A stretch of DNA of 64,000 nt from Sphagnum compactum (lineage: Eukaryota > Bryophyta > Sphagnopsida > Sphagnales): contig OZ234503.1 in the NCBI GenBank assembly GCA_965153455.1, forward strand, positions 6,664,157-6,728,156. Reading direction: 5' to 3'. Shown here one piece after another: positions 12,353 to 23,786 of the stretch (position 1 is the first letter of the stretch; every line of letters starts with the position of its first letter). A model generated the notes under the pieces. That model searched no databases and was not told where the DNA came from. It saw nothing but the letters and a program-made list of their open reading frames with translations. The position numbers and the translations under genes were made by a program.

Positions 12353-13071
12353 GGAGATGCTCTAAGTATTGAACTTGGATTTCGTACTCCTCTTGTACAT
12401 TTCATGTTGCATCTTCAAAGTGGACATCTATTTGAGGATCCCAAGAAGAACTCTTGATGTGGAAAAGCATAAAAGGCAAAATAAAAAGGAAAGAAAAAAG
12501 GTTGCAACACACAATAGTGTACTACAATAGATTTGTTCAATAGGTAGTAGCACACCTCAAAATTAGGTGCATCCCAAGGCAAAGTTGTGTGGGTGGGTAG
12601 GTAGCATAATCCAAAAATCAATTAGTTAAAAGAGATAGAAAAAAAGGCCCAAAAATAATACAAAAGCAAAAATAGTCTGAAAAGTCAAGAACCAAGGAAG
12701 GAAAATTAAAAAAGAAAAAAAGCTTGCATGCCAAGATACCAAACTAATGAGAAGCTACCAAGTGGAAAAGTTTGGAGCAATACACGTGTTGCTCTTAGTT
12801 AGGGTTGCATTATTCATTTCATACATACAACCTAACCTATAAGTTATATAGAATGGACTGAGTCAATTGGTTTTTGGTCCAGATGCCCCCACTCACTGGC
12901 TAGACCAGAAGAGTTTTAATGGCTGTCAAGAAAAGAAAGCTCTGTTCAAATCCTGCCAACCACAGAAAACGTTTGCAGTCAGCACTCTGGGAGTACAAAA
13001 TTATTACTATTTGGGAACAATTTGTACATGCTACACACACTCCTACCAAACCCACCTAAATAAACCAATGC
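12353..13071. other. Intergenic DNA, no gene seen
   Basis: AT-rich with A-runs around 12620-12720 and no recognisable exon or RNA gene. Confidence 0.5.
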
Positions 13072-13455
13072 GGCTCGGCTCATCACATAATGGCTTTGCC
13101 CTCTAAATGACATCCGAAAGGATGATAAATATTCGACATACGGAAACACATGGTGGGTAGCATGGTGAAGCTCAAGTGGGTCAAGTGGATCCTTTGGTTA
13201 GCTATCTTGGAAATGTTTTTATAGTGAACTCCACACTAACCTAGAAGGCGAGATGATACCAAACTTTGGCTCGGCTCATCACATAATGGCTTTGCCCTCT
13301 AAATGACAATCCAAAAGGATGATAAATATTCGACATACCGAAACACATGGTGGGTAGCATGGTGAAGCTCAAGTGGGTCAAGTGGTTATCCTTGGAAATG
13401 TTTTTATAGTGAACTCCACACTAACCTAGAAAGGCGAGATGATACCAAACTTTGG
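13072..13455 (+). repeat. Tandem duplication, two copies of about 190 bp
   Basis: GGCTCGGCTCATCACATAAT begins at 13072 and again at 13268 (196-bp period). Both copies run to CCAAACTTTGG. They are about 95 percent identical by eye, with small indels such as one near 13190-13208. No coding content seen. Confidence 0.9.
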
Positions 13456-14200
13456 CTTGATTCTCTTGGTGCATCCCAATGTCTCTATCTTGAAAGGGCA
13501 TAGCCAATAAAAAAAAAACAACTTGAAGCTTCTCACAAACTACCCTTAATATTATGGGGTCTCTTGGCTCTTCTAGAAGAGTCTTCACTTGAGTCTTCTT
13601 CACTTCACACTTTTGCATCCCACAAGGACAATTATTAGCTTAAGAGTGTGTCTCACTTGAGTTTGAGTCATTACACACATTGCGTCCTACAAAGACCCAT
13701 TATTTGTTGTTGGTGGTAATGTTGCTACTACATACCTAGTACTCATGTAACTCATGTTTTGTTGCACCATTGTTGTTCGTGTGTATTGTAGTTTTCACTT
13801 TATGCTTATAGACTACTAACCCTTGGAATTAGGGTACTTATGTGGAGGAGTTGTGGTAAATGTCGCTACACAAATACTTGGTGAAAAATACATCATTACA
13901 CATGTGTGTGATTAAAAAAAATTTCTATGTGTTTGTATTGCAATTAATTGTGTATATACTTGGGTTAATTTTTTTACGATTTTTGAATATACGGCAAGTA
14001 ACATTTTGATAATAAAATATCAATAGCATGACACATACTTGGTAGACTAAAAGTAATTTCTTTACATTTGTGTGAACACAAAATTCTTTGTGTGTTGTAT
14101 GGTAGTAGTTGGGTTAAAGTTTACTATTTAACTAGGCTATATGTGTGGTAAACTAGTATGTTTTTTTGAGACTTCAACATGAGTCTTGCTTAATAGATTT
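13456..14200. other. AT-rich intergenic DNA, no gene seen
   Basis: Short frames only. GTGTGT-rich stretches are present but no RNA gene was recognised. Confidence 0.5.
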
Positions 14201-14202
14201 TT

Positions 14203-14430
14203 TAAGGTGTGTTCACACTTGGTGTTAGGAACTCTAGTATTGAGTCCGTTATCATCATATTAATCATTTAAGACTTAAAACTTACTTATCATGAAGATTT
14301 TATGTTCAACTAACAAATTCACTCAACATTAAGCTATTGCTCATTTAACATTGGGTCCTTGCCACCTAGGATGCCACCTAGATTTACATTTAACATTGAT
14401 TTAACGACAAGTGTGAATGTGCCATAAAGA
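14203..14430 (+). mobile_element. Family B MITE-like element, copy 1
   Basis: The left end GGTGTGTTCACACTTG is inverted-repeated at the right end as CAAGTGTGAATGTGCC with a few mismatches. The whole segment aligns with the reverse complement of about 60850-61060, including CATTTAACATTGGGT and GCCACCTAGGATGCCACCTA. It has no coding capacity, is about 228 bp long, and probably is a nonautonomous DNA transposon. Confidence 0.8.
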
Positions 14431-16190
14431 ATTGTTCTTTACATGGGTGTAATAATGTATTTTGACATTTGCTCCAATGAAGTTCCCCAAAATTGCTCCA
14501 AATGGACTCATCGCTCACAATACCAACAACACCCGGTGACATTCATTGAGACGTGGGACCAAATGAAAACTTCGGATAGGACTTTTTGAAAAAATAATTC
14601 CATGCATTTTTTTTTTGGTCACCTCCCGTGGTAGAATATTGACTCCCATTGGTGGAAGATCCCGAATTTGATTACGAAACAAACCACCTTTGGCTTTTCT
14701 AAGGTTCCTCGGAATTTGAAAAGTTCTTTACCTTCTTAGGTGAGGAACAATTTTTTTTTTGGGTTGGGGGGGGGACTTTTCCTCGATTTTTGCTCTCTAC
14801 CTTTTGTGTTATGGCCCTTGCACGTTCGGCCCTCAAACCTAGGAGTGAATCGCATGTGTGGCGGTCGGGAAAGGGAGTCCAAATTGTTCCTTACCCTATA
14901 CGTAAAGCACTCCAAGGTTTTAGATTTTGCTTTGAATTTGAACTCACATCCTCACACGGACACCGAAGATTCCTTCGTTCATGAATAGTTGAAGGACCCC
15001 TTCCATTGATCGATCACATGCAAACCTTCACCCGTTTTGAATTAGACGACCTTTCACTCTTTACTCCGGGGAACGCCAAGCGTGCTCCCACGGGTCTCAC
15101 CTAATTTCCAAAACTTACGACATTGGGCTACCAAGGCTATGACCCTTCAATTGGGGGGGAGGCTATGGGGGAGTCGGCCTTCCTTTATACACGATTCCAT
15201 ATTCTCCCAAGGAGAGCCAAGAAAGAGCAATTGTACAATCAAAATTGCATACGATATATGGTATTAGGTATGGTAAAAAGTTAGGGTTTCTCATGTTTTC
15301 ACCCACTTGGCTTGGAAACCCAACTGGATTGATTTTGCAAATCTTGCAAATCGAAAAGAAAATACCATAATACCTTGGAAGCCTCAACAAATTGTCTATC
15401 GAATAATTAAATAAAATTTGGAATTTCCATTTCAAAAAAAAAATTTCAATAGTTTCCTTCAAAAATAACTTGTTTGGAAATGAAATTGGAAATTTCAACA
15501 TTTTGAAACTAATGTAATTAATTAGTGTGGAGGATGATGCCATGGTATTATGGTGGCCTTGGGCGAACCGGCACCCACATTGGTACCTTCACCTTCTTGA
15601 GTGAGGAGGCCTCTTCGTGACCAAAATTAAACCCAAGAAATGTTAGATTTGAACTTGGAGATTTTATCCTAATCTTGCAATATCGATAATATTTGGAAGC
15701 AATTTGGGTGAAATTTGTGGTGTTTATCATTGTTGTGCGGTTATTAAAATTCTCTAGAGATAGTTTCCGGTTATCAATCCTAGTATATAGACCCATGCAC
15801 ATAGTAAGAGTGAAAATTTTCATAAAAAAATTAATTTTGGTGTATATCAGCGGTTCTCAAAATTTTGAAAATTTCCCAAAATCGCCTTTATGAGACTGCC
15901 AGTTCTGTGATGTTTCTGAAATAACTGGAACCGGTGGTTCTCTGATTCTGGTTTTCCCGACACAAAATTGGAACCAAAGGTTATTGGTTTTACGGAAATT
16001 TTAAAGAACCGGATCTACCGGTTATTTGAAAATTTAAATAACCGCGGAACACTGGTTTTGTGCCCATGGTACGAGAGTGGGTGGGCGGTTCACCCAAGGC
16101 GGTACTATGGTAACTAGACTTTGAACTGGGGAGAAGTAACTCACTTTACCCCCATGGTTAATAAAAAACAGTGTTGATTAGTCGACCGTT
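14431..16190. other. Intergenic DNA with a GC-richer patch
   Basis: A patch at about 14800-15200 is GC-richer than its surroundings and may be decayed transposable-element DNA, but no domain is readable. Around 15905-16060 the motif ACCGGT or near variants recurs. No gene seen. Confidence 0.45.
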
Positions 16191-16199
16191 GAAACAGGA

Positions 16200-17566
16200 C
16201 ATTCCAGGAGACTATTGCGGCGCGGAACGTCCAGAGGAGAAGGAACACGGTACTACGAGACAGGAAGTCAGTCTCAGGCAGAAGGCCATTCCGGCGCAGG
16301 AATGTGTCGTCTTGTTGGTGGCTGTGTTTTTTTGTTCGTGTCTTTTGCTTCGCTGTTTGTGCGGTGCGGTACTACCACTGTTGTGTCCGCCCGCACACCT
16401 CCGCGCGGGGACGACGACGGCGACGACGAAGCCGACGCTGTTGCTGCCACCGTTTGTTTGCCTTCCTGGGTTCCACAACAATACACGCATTTGCTATATT
16501 ATCTTTCATCATTTGAGAAAGTTTTGGAAGTGGATCTGCTCTTCCGAGCCGCCTCCTGCTGAAAGAAAAGCACTAGAGGTGCTGTCTTATCAGACTTGTG
16601 GAAGTCGTGCGGGAAGGTAGGAGGAGGCTCGGTGGCCGCAGCACATCTTGTGAGCCTTACTTCCTTCCTGCAGTGTTTTTTGATTTTATTTTATTTTGGT
16701 TTTTGGTCATACTTTAAAACACATAATCGTGGTTATAGATTTGGTCTCCCCGCTGGTTTTCGTGCAGGTTTTCAAGTCTCTGTTGTTGTTATTGTTGTTG
16801 TTTTTCTTCCCGCAGCATTCAACAACTTGTGCAAAGAAAGAGCGAGGGAAGGGGAGGTGTTTTGTTGCCTGAAGAATAAGAGGAGGAAGAAGACAGAAAA
16901 GAAGAGTCAAAGGTGCGGTTTCTGGTAGTCTCTCTCGGCAGTGTCCATCTGTTTCATTCTTGCTACGGACGATAATAAGAAGGCTTCGGAGCCAGAAAGC
17001 TTTAGAGAGAAAACTGCGAGTTATTATTGTTGTGTTCTTGTGTGCCGGACATATAGTCTGAAAGGAAGGCGACGCTCGTTGCAAAGGCGTACACACAACA
17101 GTGTTCGTCTGTTTTTTCCGTGCAAGCTTTTGATGCACAACAGTACTAGCGTTCTTCCTTGTTTCCACTAGTCTGTTAAAGGCGAGGTGTTTGCCTTGCT
17201 TGTGTTCTTGGCTGCCTGACGACTGTTTGAAATATCGACGATCCGGTCGAAGATTTCATTTCCAGGTTCGTCTTGTGTTGTTGGAAAACAGATGCATCGT
17301 TAAGTTCCTGCGTTTCCTGGTCTCGTTCCTTCCAGGTCTTCTTCCGATGAGCGTTCTGAGTGCTTGTCCGTGTGTCTTTGTGCTTCTGTACAAAGAATCC
17401 GATGCCGGACTGCCGTTGGAAACTCTATTTCGCCACAAGCTCTTCCGTTGTTTTCTGAGGATTTCTCCGATTTCACTCTGGAAATGATCTCCGAGCTTTG
17501 CTTCCGACGTGTGGGCCTTCTGCTTATTTTTGTGTCGTTGATGGATTTTGTTTGATGTTTTGCAGT
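16200..17566 (+). promoter_or_regulatory. Leader region of the A20/AN1 gene with a probable 5'UTR intron
   Basis: GC-rich DNA begins abruptly near 16200 and continues to the coding exon. The sequence immediately before the coding exon is TTTGATGTTTTGCAG, ending at 17566, a good acceptor 19 bases ahead of the start codon. Introns in the 5'UTR are common in plant A20/AN1 genes. I could not choose the donor: several GTs with acceptable context exist. Open frames here, for example 16171-16620, look like chance frames. Confidence 0.5.
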
Positions 17567-17585
17567 GATTCCCAGTACATCTCCA

Positions 17586-18143
17586 ATGGCTCTGGAGCGG
17601 CCGGATCAGGAGACAACTTCTCAGCCCCCCGAAGCGCCAGTGATGTGCAAGAACATCTGCGGATTCTTCGGTAGTGCGGCGACCATGGGACTCTGCTCCA
17701 AGTGCTACAAGGAAACAGTTCTGCAGCAAGCAGAGACTTCTGCAGCCATTTCTGCTGCTGTTTCAGCTCAACCTCTGCCAAGCGACGGCAAAGCCGAAGC
17801 AGATGCAGCACAGATTCTACTGCCGAAGAAGAGTCTGTCTATAACTGTAGAGTCAGCCAGCGTTCAGGGCGAAGAATCAGGACCTGTGGCAGTCGTTGTT
17901 GCTGCATCTTCTTCTTCGTCCACACAAGAGCCACCACCTCGACAGCCAGCTCCTCATCGATGCGGTTCATGCCGGAAGCGCGTGGGACTGACTGGTTTCA
18001 AATGCCGTTGTGGCATCACCTTTTGTGCCCTGCATCGATATTCCGATAAGCACAGTTGCACATACGATTACAAAGCTGCTGGTCAAGAGGCCATAGCCAA
18101 GGCCAACCCAGTGGTGGTAGCAGAAAAGATTGTCAAGATTTGA
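17586..18143 (+). CDS. A20/AN1 zinc-finger stress-associated protein
   Basis: This 185-residue protein has an N-terminal A20 finger (Cys21, 25, 37, 40 around CGFFGS) and a C-terminal AN1 finger. The AN1 ligands are Cys126, 129, 140, 142 and 147, His150, His156 and Cys158. This is the plant SAP layout. Family members bind ubiquitin through A20, some act as E3 ligases, and many modulate abiotic stress responses in cytosol and nucleus. The middle (about 50-120) is Ala/Ser/Gln-rich and probably disordered. The start chosen is the ATG at 17586, because an intron acceptor ends at 17566; the in-frame ATG at 17565 overlaps that acceptor. The coding region is a single exon, usual for the family. Stress induction is inference only. 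Confidence 0.95.
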   Translation: MALERPDQETTSQPPEAPVMCKNICGFFGSAATMGLCSKCYKETVLQQAETSAAISAAVSAQPLPSDGKAEADAAQILLPKKSLSITVESASVQGEESGPVAVVVAASSSSSTQEPPPRQPAPHRCGSCRKRVGLTGFKCRCGITFCALHRYSDKHSCTYDYKAAGQEAIAKANPVVVAEKIVKI

Positions 18144-20434
18144 GAATGGTCCCCCCCCTTCCCCTGCCCGTTGCTGCTGTGAAATGTGAAGACCCATCAG
18201 AAGAAGACATGACGATGTGACATTTCTTCCCTCTCCTTCAAAAGCGAAGATCATTTGACTATCGATTGGGAGTAGAATATTGTTGAAGATTATCTCAGTT
18301 TCTAGTCTCTATTTCTCTCTTCTTTGAGCCAATTCATGTACAAAAATAGTCAAGGATCCTATGCAATCAAATCCATGTTTATCTCTGCTCTCTCTGCTGT
18401 GTGGAAGTGGGTACTATTTGCTGCTTCTTTCCAGCTTTTGTCATACCATGTAGACTTGGGTGTGTTTGTTTCAACCTTTTCTAATTCTGTGTACACTTGG
18501 GTGTTGATGTTTCTATCTTGTCTCATTCTTGGGTTTGGCTGTTTCTATATTGTCTCATTCTGTGTAGACCTGGGTCTGGTTGTGGTTGATTGTAAAGTCT
18601 TTCTTTTCTATGTTTTGATGGTTTTTTCTCTTGAAATCCATGGTTCTGAAGGATGCCCTGTCTGGTGTGTCTCACAACTACTAATTTTGTCTGTAAGAAT
18701 TTTTGCAGATATCAGGATACAGTGTATTGTCTTTGGGTGTCTTGTGCATTTTGTACAATTTTTAGTTGTTTTTGCAATTAACTGATTCATTTGTGGGTGA
18801 GTTTTGCATGATAGGAATTGCTTTGGAATCTGAGACAAAAGCAGTGTGCTTGAGATGATGATGATGATGATGCCAGTGGAGAGTTTGCTATGGGGCATTG
18901 TCTGCATCAATTGGGTACATTAGTGTTGCAGAGATTTGAGTCTAACCTCTGGGGGAGTAGAGTATCTGTTTGAAACTGTCCAATAGGTGGGTGGAGTGGT
19001 GTCCAGAGATTTGGGTAAAGCTTGAGAGCTTTGGGATGGTGCTCTGGTGAAAGACTTGCTGGTGAAAGCCTAAGAGGCACACCCATTAGACGACATCTTT
19101 TAGCAACTCCTTGGAGAATGTGGGCAACTACTGCAGCTTCACCTGTAGGCCAGCAGGTAGTGGGAAACTATTGTGGTTTGGCAGCCAGCTCCAGACAGCA
19201 GCAGGTTGTGGGAACTATTGCCAGGCCACATTATTTACGAGCTCTTCTTAACAAGACAGTTCCACTAATGATGGGGCACTCTGATTGATGAAGCTCCGAG
19301 GCAAGGATTAAACAAACGAAATGGCTAAAGCCTTCCTGCAGCCATGATAGCAGGACAAGCATTGCTGCTTCAATGACTTTTACCTTCCTGAGGGACCTTT
19401 CTTATATGCTGTGACTGACCTCACCTTCATGCATGAATCTCGAGTGTTTGTATGGATTGTTGGTTTTTTGGCAGCAGTAACTGGGGATTGTGCAGAAGTA
19501 CTGTGGGGACATTAGAAGGGATTTCAATTAATATGAACAATCCATAGGAACACTATGGATTTTAGTCAGTCAGACGTGTTTTCAGGCCAGGTTAGATCCA
19601 TCATCACTTCTGGGGAAAATCTCTGTGTTTGTTATAATTATGCAGGACTGGAAAAATGCCTAATAAATGGCATATTTGTTGCTGGAATTTATCAGTGGGT
19701 CCTTCCCAAATGAGCATTCCAGTTGTCATACATGGAGATTAAAACTCTAGTCCCCGAATTTTGCTGTCCCAGTCATTCAGAATTCAACAATCTCCTTCAA
19801 TGAGATGATGATTAAGCAGAAAGTAAAATGATGGCAATTTGTTCCTCCAACAAAGAGGCCTTCCAACAACTGCTGTGTGATTTGGTGTTGTTGCTGATGA
19901 ACTTCTGCATTCAGAGATTGTTCTGAGCACGATCAATAGCCTCACTCACTGACTGAGAAAACCCTAAATGAGGTTGCTTCTTCTTCTTATATAAATAAAA
20001 TGTTTGCCTAATATTAGACGAAACTGATAAAACTTTGGGTACTTTGATTCTGCAAACTCTGCTGGCGGCCACATGCACCAAGCAATTAACTGACAAAACA
20101 ATGAAAATGGGTGATGTAGCAAATGCCAGCAAAACTCTACTTACTAACATACGACTTGTTCTCCACATTGCTCTCTCACTTTATTTCCGTTTCCTTTTTT
20201 TTGGGTTCAGTATTTCGCCTATACACGACAAAGAAAGAAAAATCCAAATCCAAGTCGTTCGTTGACAGCTTTCTTTCTCTTTTACGGTCCCTTTCTGGAG
20301 ATTCGAAGCGTGAGCATCGCCGACGGACTTACGGCAAAAACTAATATTCCGTCGCTCGCGGTGCTCACCTTATCACTTTCGAGGACATTTTCGAATTGCA
20401 CGCAAAAGAAAAAATTCCGGGTCAAGAAAACAAG
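18144..20434. other. 3' flank of the A20/AN1 gene and intergenic DNA
   Basis: The 3'UTR probably occupies the first few hundred bases. At 18440-18590 a TGTAGACTTGGGT-type motif recurs imperfectly. A GATGAT run lies near 18855. A T-rich open frame at 18324-18785 and an 88-codon frame at 19022-19288 show no family resemblance and are not called genes. Confidence 0.5.
20427..20430 (-). terminator. Pol III termination T-run of tRNA-Gly
   Basis: Four consecutive T on the minus strand begin five bases after the tRNA end, the usual Pol III stop. Confidence 0.7.
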
Positions 20435-20505
20435 TGCACCGGCCGGGAATCGAACCCGGGTCTGTACCGTGGCAGGGTACTATTCTACCACTAGACCACC
20501 GGTGC
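20435..20505 (-). tRNA. tRNA-Gly (anticodon GCC)
   Basis: The minus strand folds as a 71-nt tRNA. The acceptor arm GCACCGG pairs with CCGGTGC, discriminator A; the D-arm contains AGTGGTAGAAT, the anticodon loop is CTGCCAC, and the T-arm contains GGGTTCGATTCCC. The internal A and B boxes are intact and there is no intron. A T-run (TTTT, at 20427-20430 on the complement) follows as the Pol III stop. It decodes GGC/GGU in cytosolic translation. Confidence 0.97.
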
Positions 20506-20639
20506 TTTGACATCCTCAAATCTAGAATGGTGGTAAATAAAGCCTTGTCACCTTAAAATATTTGAGATGCTACTGTCGCAGTGGAATGTTGTTTTCTTTT
20601 ACTTATTCAAGCTTAGAATTTATAGTTTTACAAACATTG

Positions 20640-20960
20640 AATTAGTGTTTTTCTTTTGTGGGAAGGAACCTTTTTTTTTTCCCCCACTTGGCAACAATTT
20701 TTTTGGCCAGCAAGCAACTCATAGAAAGGATTTCTTTTTTGCAAAAAAAATGGCCCAATGATGTGTTTAGTTTGAAGGAATTGGTTTTTTTGAAATTGCC
20801 AGATTTAGATGATAGGGGTTATTAGCATGTTGGCCAAAATATAGTGAGAGCTTACCAAAAACAATTCTACTTTCCTCTGTTACTGTGACCTGTATAGCCA
20901 AAATTGGCTAAATCCTCTTGTGGATGATTGATTGGCAATGAAGAAAAAAAAACCCTGCCT
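20640..20960 (+). repeat. Dispersed repeat family E, copy 1
   Basis: The end of this stretch (TAGCCAAAATTGGCTAAATC, TGTGGATGATTG, then an A-run and CCCTGCCTT) aligns with 63310-63402 in the same orientation. The upstream part shares T-run, TGGCC and TTGCCAGATTT-like blocks with 63160-63240, more weakly. Confidence 0.55.
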
Positions 20961-21534
20961 TGAAATGGATGTGAATTGTCATTGATCCTAGGGAACCTGG
21001 TTCCAAACCCACATTATTATTCTTCTATTGTGTTAGAATATCTCTTTCATTTGTTGAAGAGAAAGGAGACAATTTGGTAAAGATTTTAGATCAATAATGG
21101 GTTTAAGGTTTTAGGGTTTGAGGTAATTCACACTCCACTGTTTTTGTCACAAGTATGTGAAAAGTTGCCCAAAAATGGAACACTGGTTATCACTACTTGC
21201 ATCATCAAGTTGGGAGGTTTTTGAAGACCATTGGCCCGCCAAATTAAAAAAACCCACCCTTGTTCTACTAAAAATTGCATTAAAAAAACAATCTCCACAA
21301 CAAAAGCTTGTTATAAGTTATAACCCATGTCTGTGTCTACTTTCCTGGAACTGGTAGAAGCCAAATTTTCATGCAGACTTTTTGGGTACTTGGGTTTTGG
21401 CTGATTGTATTCAGGTGCAAATTCAGTACTTAGAAAATTACTCTTATTTTCTGGATTTTGCTTTTCTAACATGCTTCCAATGCATACAAACTGTTTATAT
21501 ACTTTACAAGGAAAATTGGGTGTCAAATAGTACT
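20961..21534. other. Intergenic DNA between the two tRNA genes
   Basis: No gene or repeat with another location was recognised. Short frames only. Confidence 0.5.
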
Positions 21535-21606
21535 GCCTTTATAGCTCAGTGGTAGAGCGTCAGTCTTGTAAACTGAAGGTCCAGAGTTCGATCCTCTGTG
21601 GAGGCA
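21535..21606 (+). tRNA. tRNA-Thr (anticodon TGT)
   Basis: A 72-nt tRNA: the acceptor GCCTTTA pairs with TGGAGGC (with G-U pairs), discriminator A; the D-arm has AGCTCAGTGGTAGAGC, the anticodon loop is CTTGTAA, and the T-arm has GAGTTCGATCCTC. There is no intron. TTTT follows at 21609-21612 as the Pol III stop. It decodes ACA in cytosolic translation. Confidence 0.96.
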
Positions 21607-21608
21607 CC

Positions 21609-21612
21609 TTTT
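21609..21612 (+). terminator. Pol III termination T-run of tRNA-Thr
   Basis: TTTT three bases after the tRNA 3' end. Confidence 0.7.
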
Positions 21613-21930
21613 ATATATTTTGTCTGTGTTGTTATTTTCTAAACTTTTGAAGTGGAAACTGATGAAGACAAGAATGTGTACACAATGATCAGCTTAAACA
21701 CTGGTTGGTGTGCAAATAAAATCACCAGAGAGACAACAAACTACATTTTGCTTTCAAATGCAAACACTCAAAAACTCACATCAAAGAAACCGGAATCACG
21801 CAATATTAGTAATTAATATAAAAAGCCCACAAAAGAAGAGATACCCATTGTGATAGAAAAATTGATTCTACAATTCTACTTATGAAGAATATTCACTAAA
21901 GCATAGATAGGCTGCTGCAATTTCTTGGTT

Positions 21931-22711
21931 TTAATTTTCACATGGAACACAGGCTCTGTGAGCAATGAATAATACTGTTAGACAAAGAATTTTCACGAGC
22001 TTCAAAATGGAAACCACCCCCACTTTCCACAAGCAAAAGATTCACAAAACTTTGTTCACATACCTGTATTCCCTGCTTGTTGTCAGCTTCTGTAGCAGGT
22101 TCACCTGCATCATGTAGAGCACATATGCTATGAGGTGTTCAAGAGGTTTTTTATAGTGACTGGCACTTGTGGTGCTCATTATAGCTTCAATAATCTTCTT
22201 ACATTTTTCACATCCTTCAAAGTCCAGATGACCTCGATCATGAAATGGTGATTGATCTCTCAACATGTGATATCTTTTCTCATTTCTCAGCTGCTGCTCC
22301 TCTTGCATTCTTGGTATCTGTCATCGAAACCATCACCCAAGAAGTTCAGCAGGCCAATTCTCCTTGGCTTGGATACTATGTACTTTGGAGCTCCTGGTGA
22401 TTTTCAGTGTTGAGCCATGGAGTTTTCATTATTCTTCCTCTTCCCTTTTGCTAAAAACACAAAGGGTTGGCATGTTTGGAGGGCAGGTATAAAGAAGTAC
22501 CCAATTATAAACAAACAATCAGGTGTTTGATGTTCAGGAATAACCAAGTACCAGTTCATAAGGATGCTGCCTGTCTGTCACAAAGTAGTTCCTTGCAGCT
22601 TGATGATGATGCTCTTGACAATGATGCCACATTTCTTTATTCTCCCACTGCCATGTCTCTCATCCCAAGTCTCTCAATCAAAGGGACCTTCTTGATTTGC
22701 TTCCTCTCCAT
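21931..22711 (-). CDS. Possible small unrecognised protein, three exons
   Basis: Proposed minus-strand exons are 22711-22649, 22317-22064 and 21955-21931. Junctions keep frame, with GT donors and CAG acceptors, giving about 113 residues. The middle exon is the strongest: charged, with a CEKCKK motif, and ending at a clean ACAG/GTATGT donor. The last exon adds a CVPC motif before TAA, so the protein would hold two CxxC pairs, perhaps metal-binding. I do not recognise the family. Exon 1 is the least certain; its leader has a telo-box-like TAGGGTTT (22751-22759 on the complement). It could instead be a longer gene or a pseudogene. Confidence 0.35.
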
Positions 22712-22759
22712 TGTAGCAGCAGCTTGCTTGAACCTTGTAGCAGCTTGGCTAAACCCTAA

Positions 22760-23232
22760 ACCGTAAAGCCACAATGTAAGTAAGTACCCACAATCTCTAT
22801 TATCAAGTGTATCATGTTTGTGAAGATTTCTGTTACAACTAATACTTCTGAGAATTTGCTGGCTCTCTTAGAACTAGAAATTCAATGGTTACCTAATCAA
22901 CAAACTTTTCCTTTCACATCTCTTGCTTGTCCTTGTTTCTCAGTGAAGATATTATGGTGGAAGAGCATATCCTACACAAGACCCTTAACTCAGGGATGCA
23001 GGAGCTCCAAAGTAGCCATATCACAACATAGAAAAGCAGGGACGGACCCAACCCAGCGAAAGAAAAAATGAAGTTAGCACTAACTGTTCTCAGCTGATCT
23101 TGTTGTTGTTCTCAGCAACATGTTTTTCTGCACCTTCTTCCAGATGGGTAGTTGTTGTTCCAAAAGGAGATGAAGAAATCCCACAATTGCATAGATTTGG
23201 GTTCTGCAGGGATTGTCTGAGCTCCAGCGTTT

Positions 23233-23281
<49 letters not shown>

Positions 23282-23786
23282 CGGTGCAAGAGCTGGTCAA
23301 AACTCAGCTCCCGAAAACAACAGCAGCGGCCGATACCTGAAAACGTACACAACAACTGCGCAATGTTAAAAAAGAAACACAATTCAAAATACGAAAATCT
23401 CCCGCGCTTCTTCTCCATCTGTTCTCGTCTCTTCTCTGCTGCCGATGATGAGAAGAACTTCCCCCCCACCTTCTTCTTCGCTACTACAGAAGATCCAGTG
23501 AAGATGCAGTTCTACAAAATCTGCTGCAGTGTTGTTGTTGTTGTTGTTACCAATTGTGTAGTGTTGAAGATGAAGATGAATCTTGTTCTTCGATTGCGTC
23601 CTGCGATGTCATCCGGATCACGTTATTTCGTGTGACGAGGACTGTTGTTGCAGTGAATTCATGGGCACTGCAGAGGAGTTTGTGAGACTTGGTTTTTGAT
23701 CTTGGAAACAAGAGAGAGAAGAAAGTTCTTAGGGTTAAGTGAATTGTGGGAGAGGAGAGGGAGGCGCGTAACAACAGCAGCGAGGG
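22760..23786. other. Intergenic and 5' flank of the SAM-domain gene
   Basis: It holds a GA-dinucleotide microsatellite (23236-23278). GC-richer DNA from about 23400 onward is probably promoter and leader of the gene starting at 23787. A GTTGTT run lies near 23530. Confidence 0.5.
23236..23278. repeat. (GA)n microsatellite, about 21 units
   Basis: An uninterrupted GAGA run about 500 bp upstream of the SAM-domain start codon. Confidence 0.95.

Noticed and set aside
16171-16620. Plus-strand frames of 149 and 115 codons ahead of the A20/AN1 gene
   Set aside because: Overlapping frames in a GC-rich leader, low-complexity, no domain; more likely 5'UTR or promoter.
18324-18785. A 153-codon hydrophobic plus-strand frame downstream of the A20/AN1 gene
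   Set aside because: T-rich DNA gives Phe/Leu/Val-rich translation in any frame; it contains imperfect repeats and lies in the probable 3' flank.
19022-19288. An 88-codon plus-strand frame
   Set aside because: No recognisable family, no splice context and no supporting neighbour.
22467-22766. A 99-codon plus-strand frame with a hydrophobic C-terminus
   Set aside because: Antisense to the candidate first exon of the small minus-strand gene; the hydrophobic stretch is the complement of that exon and its leader.
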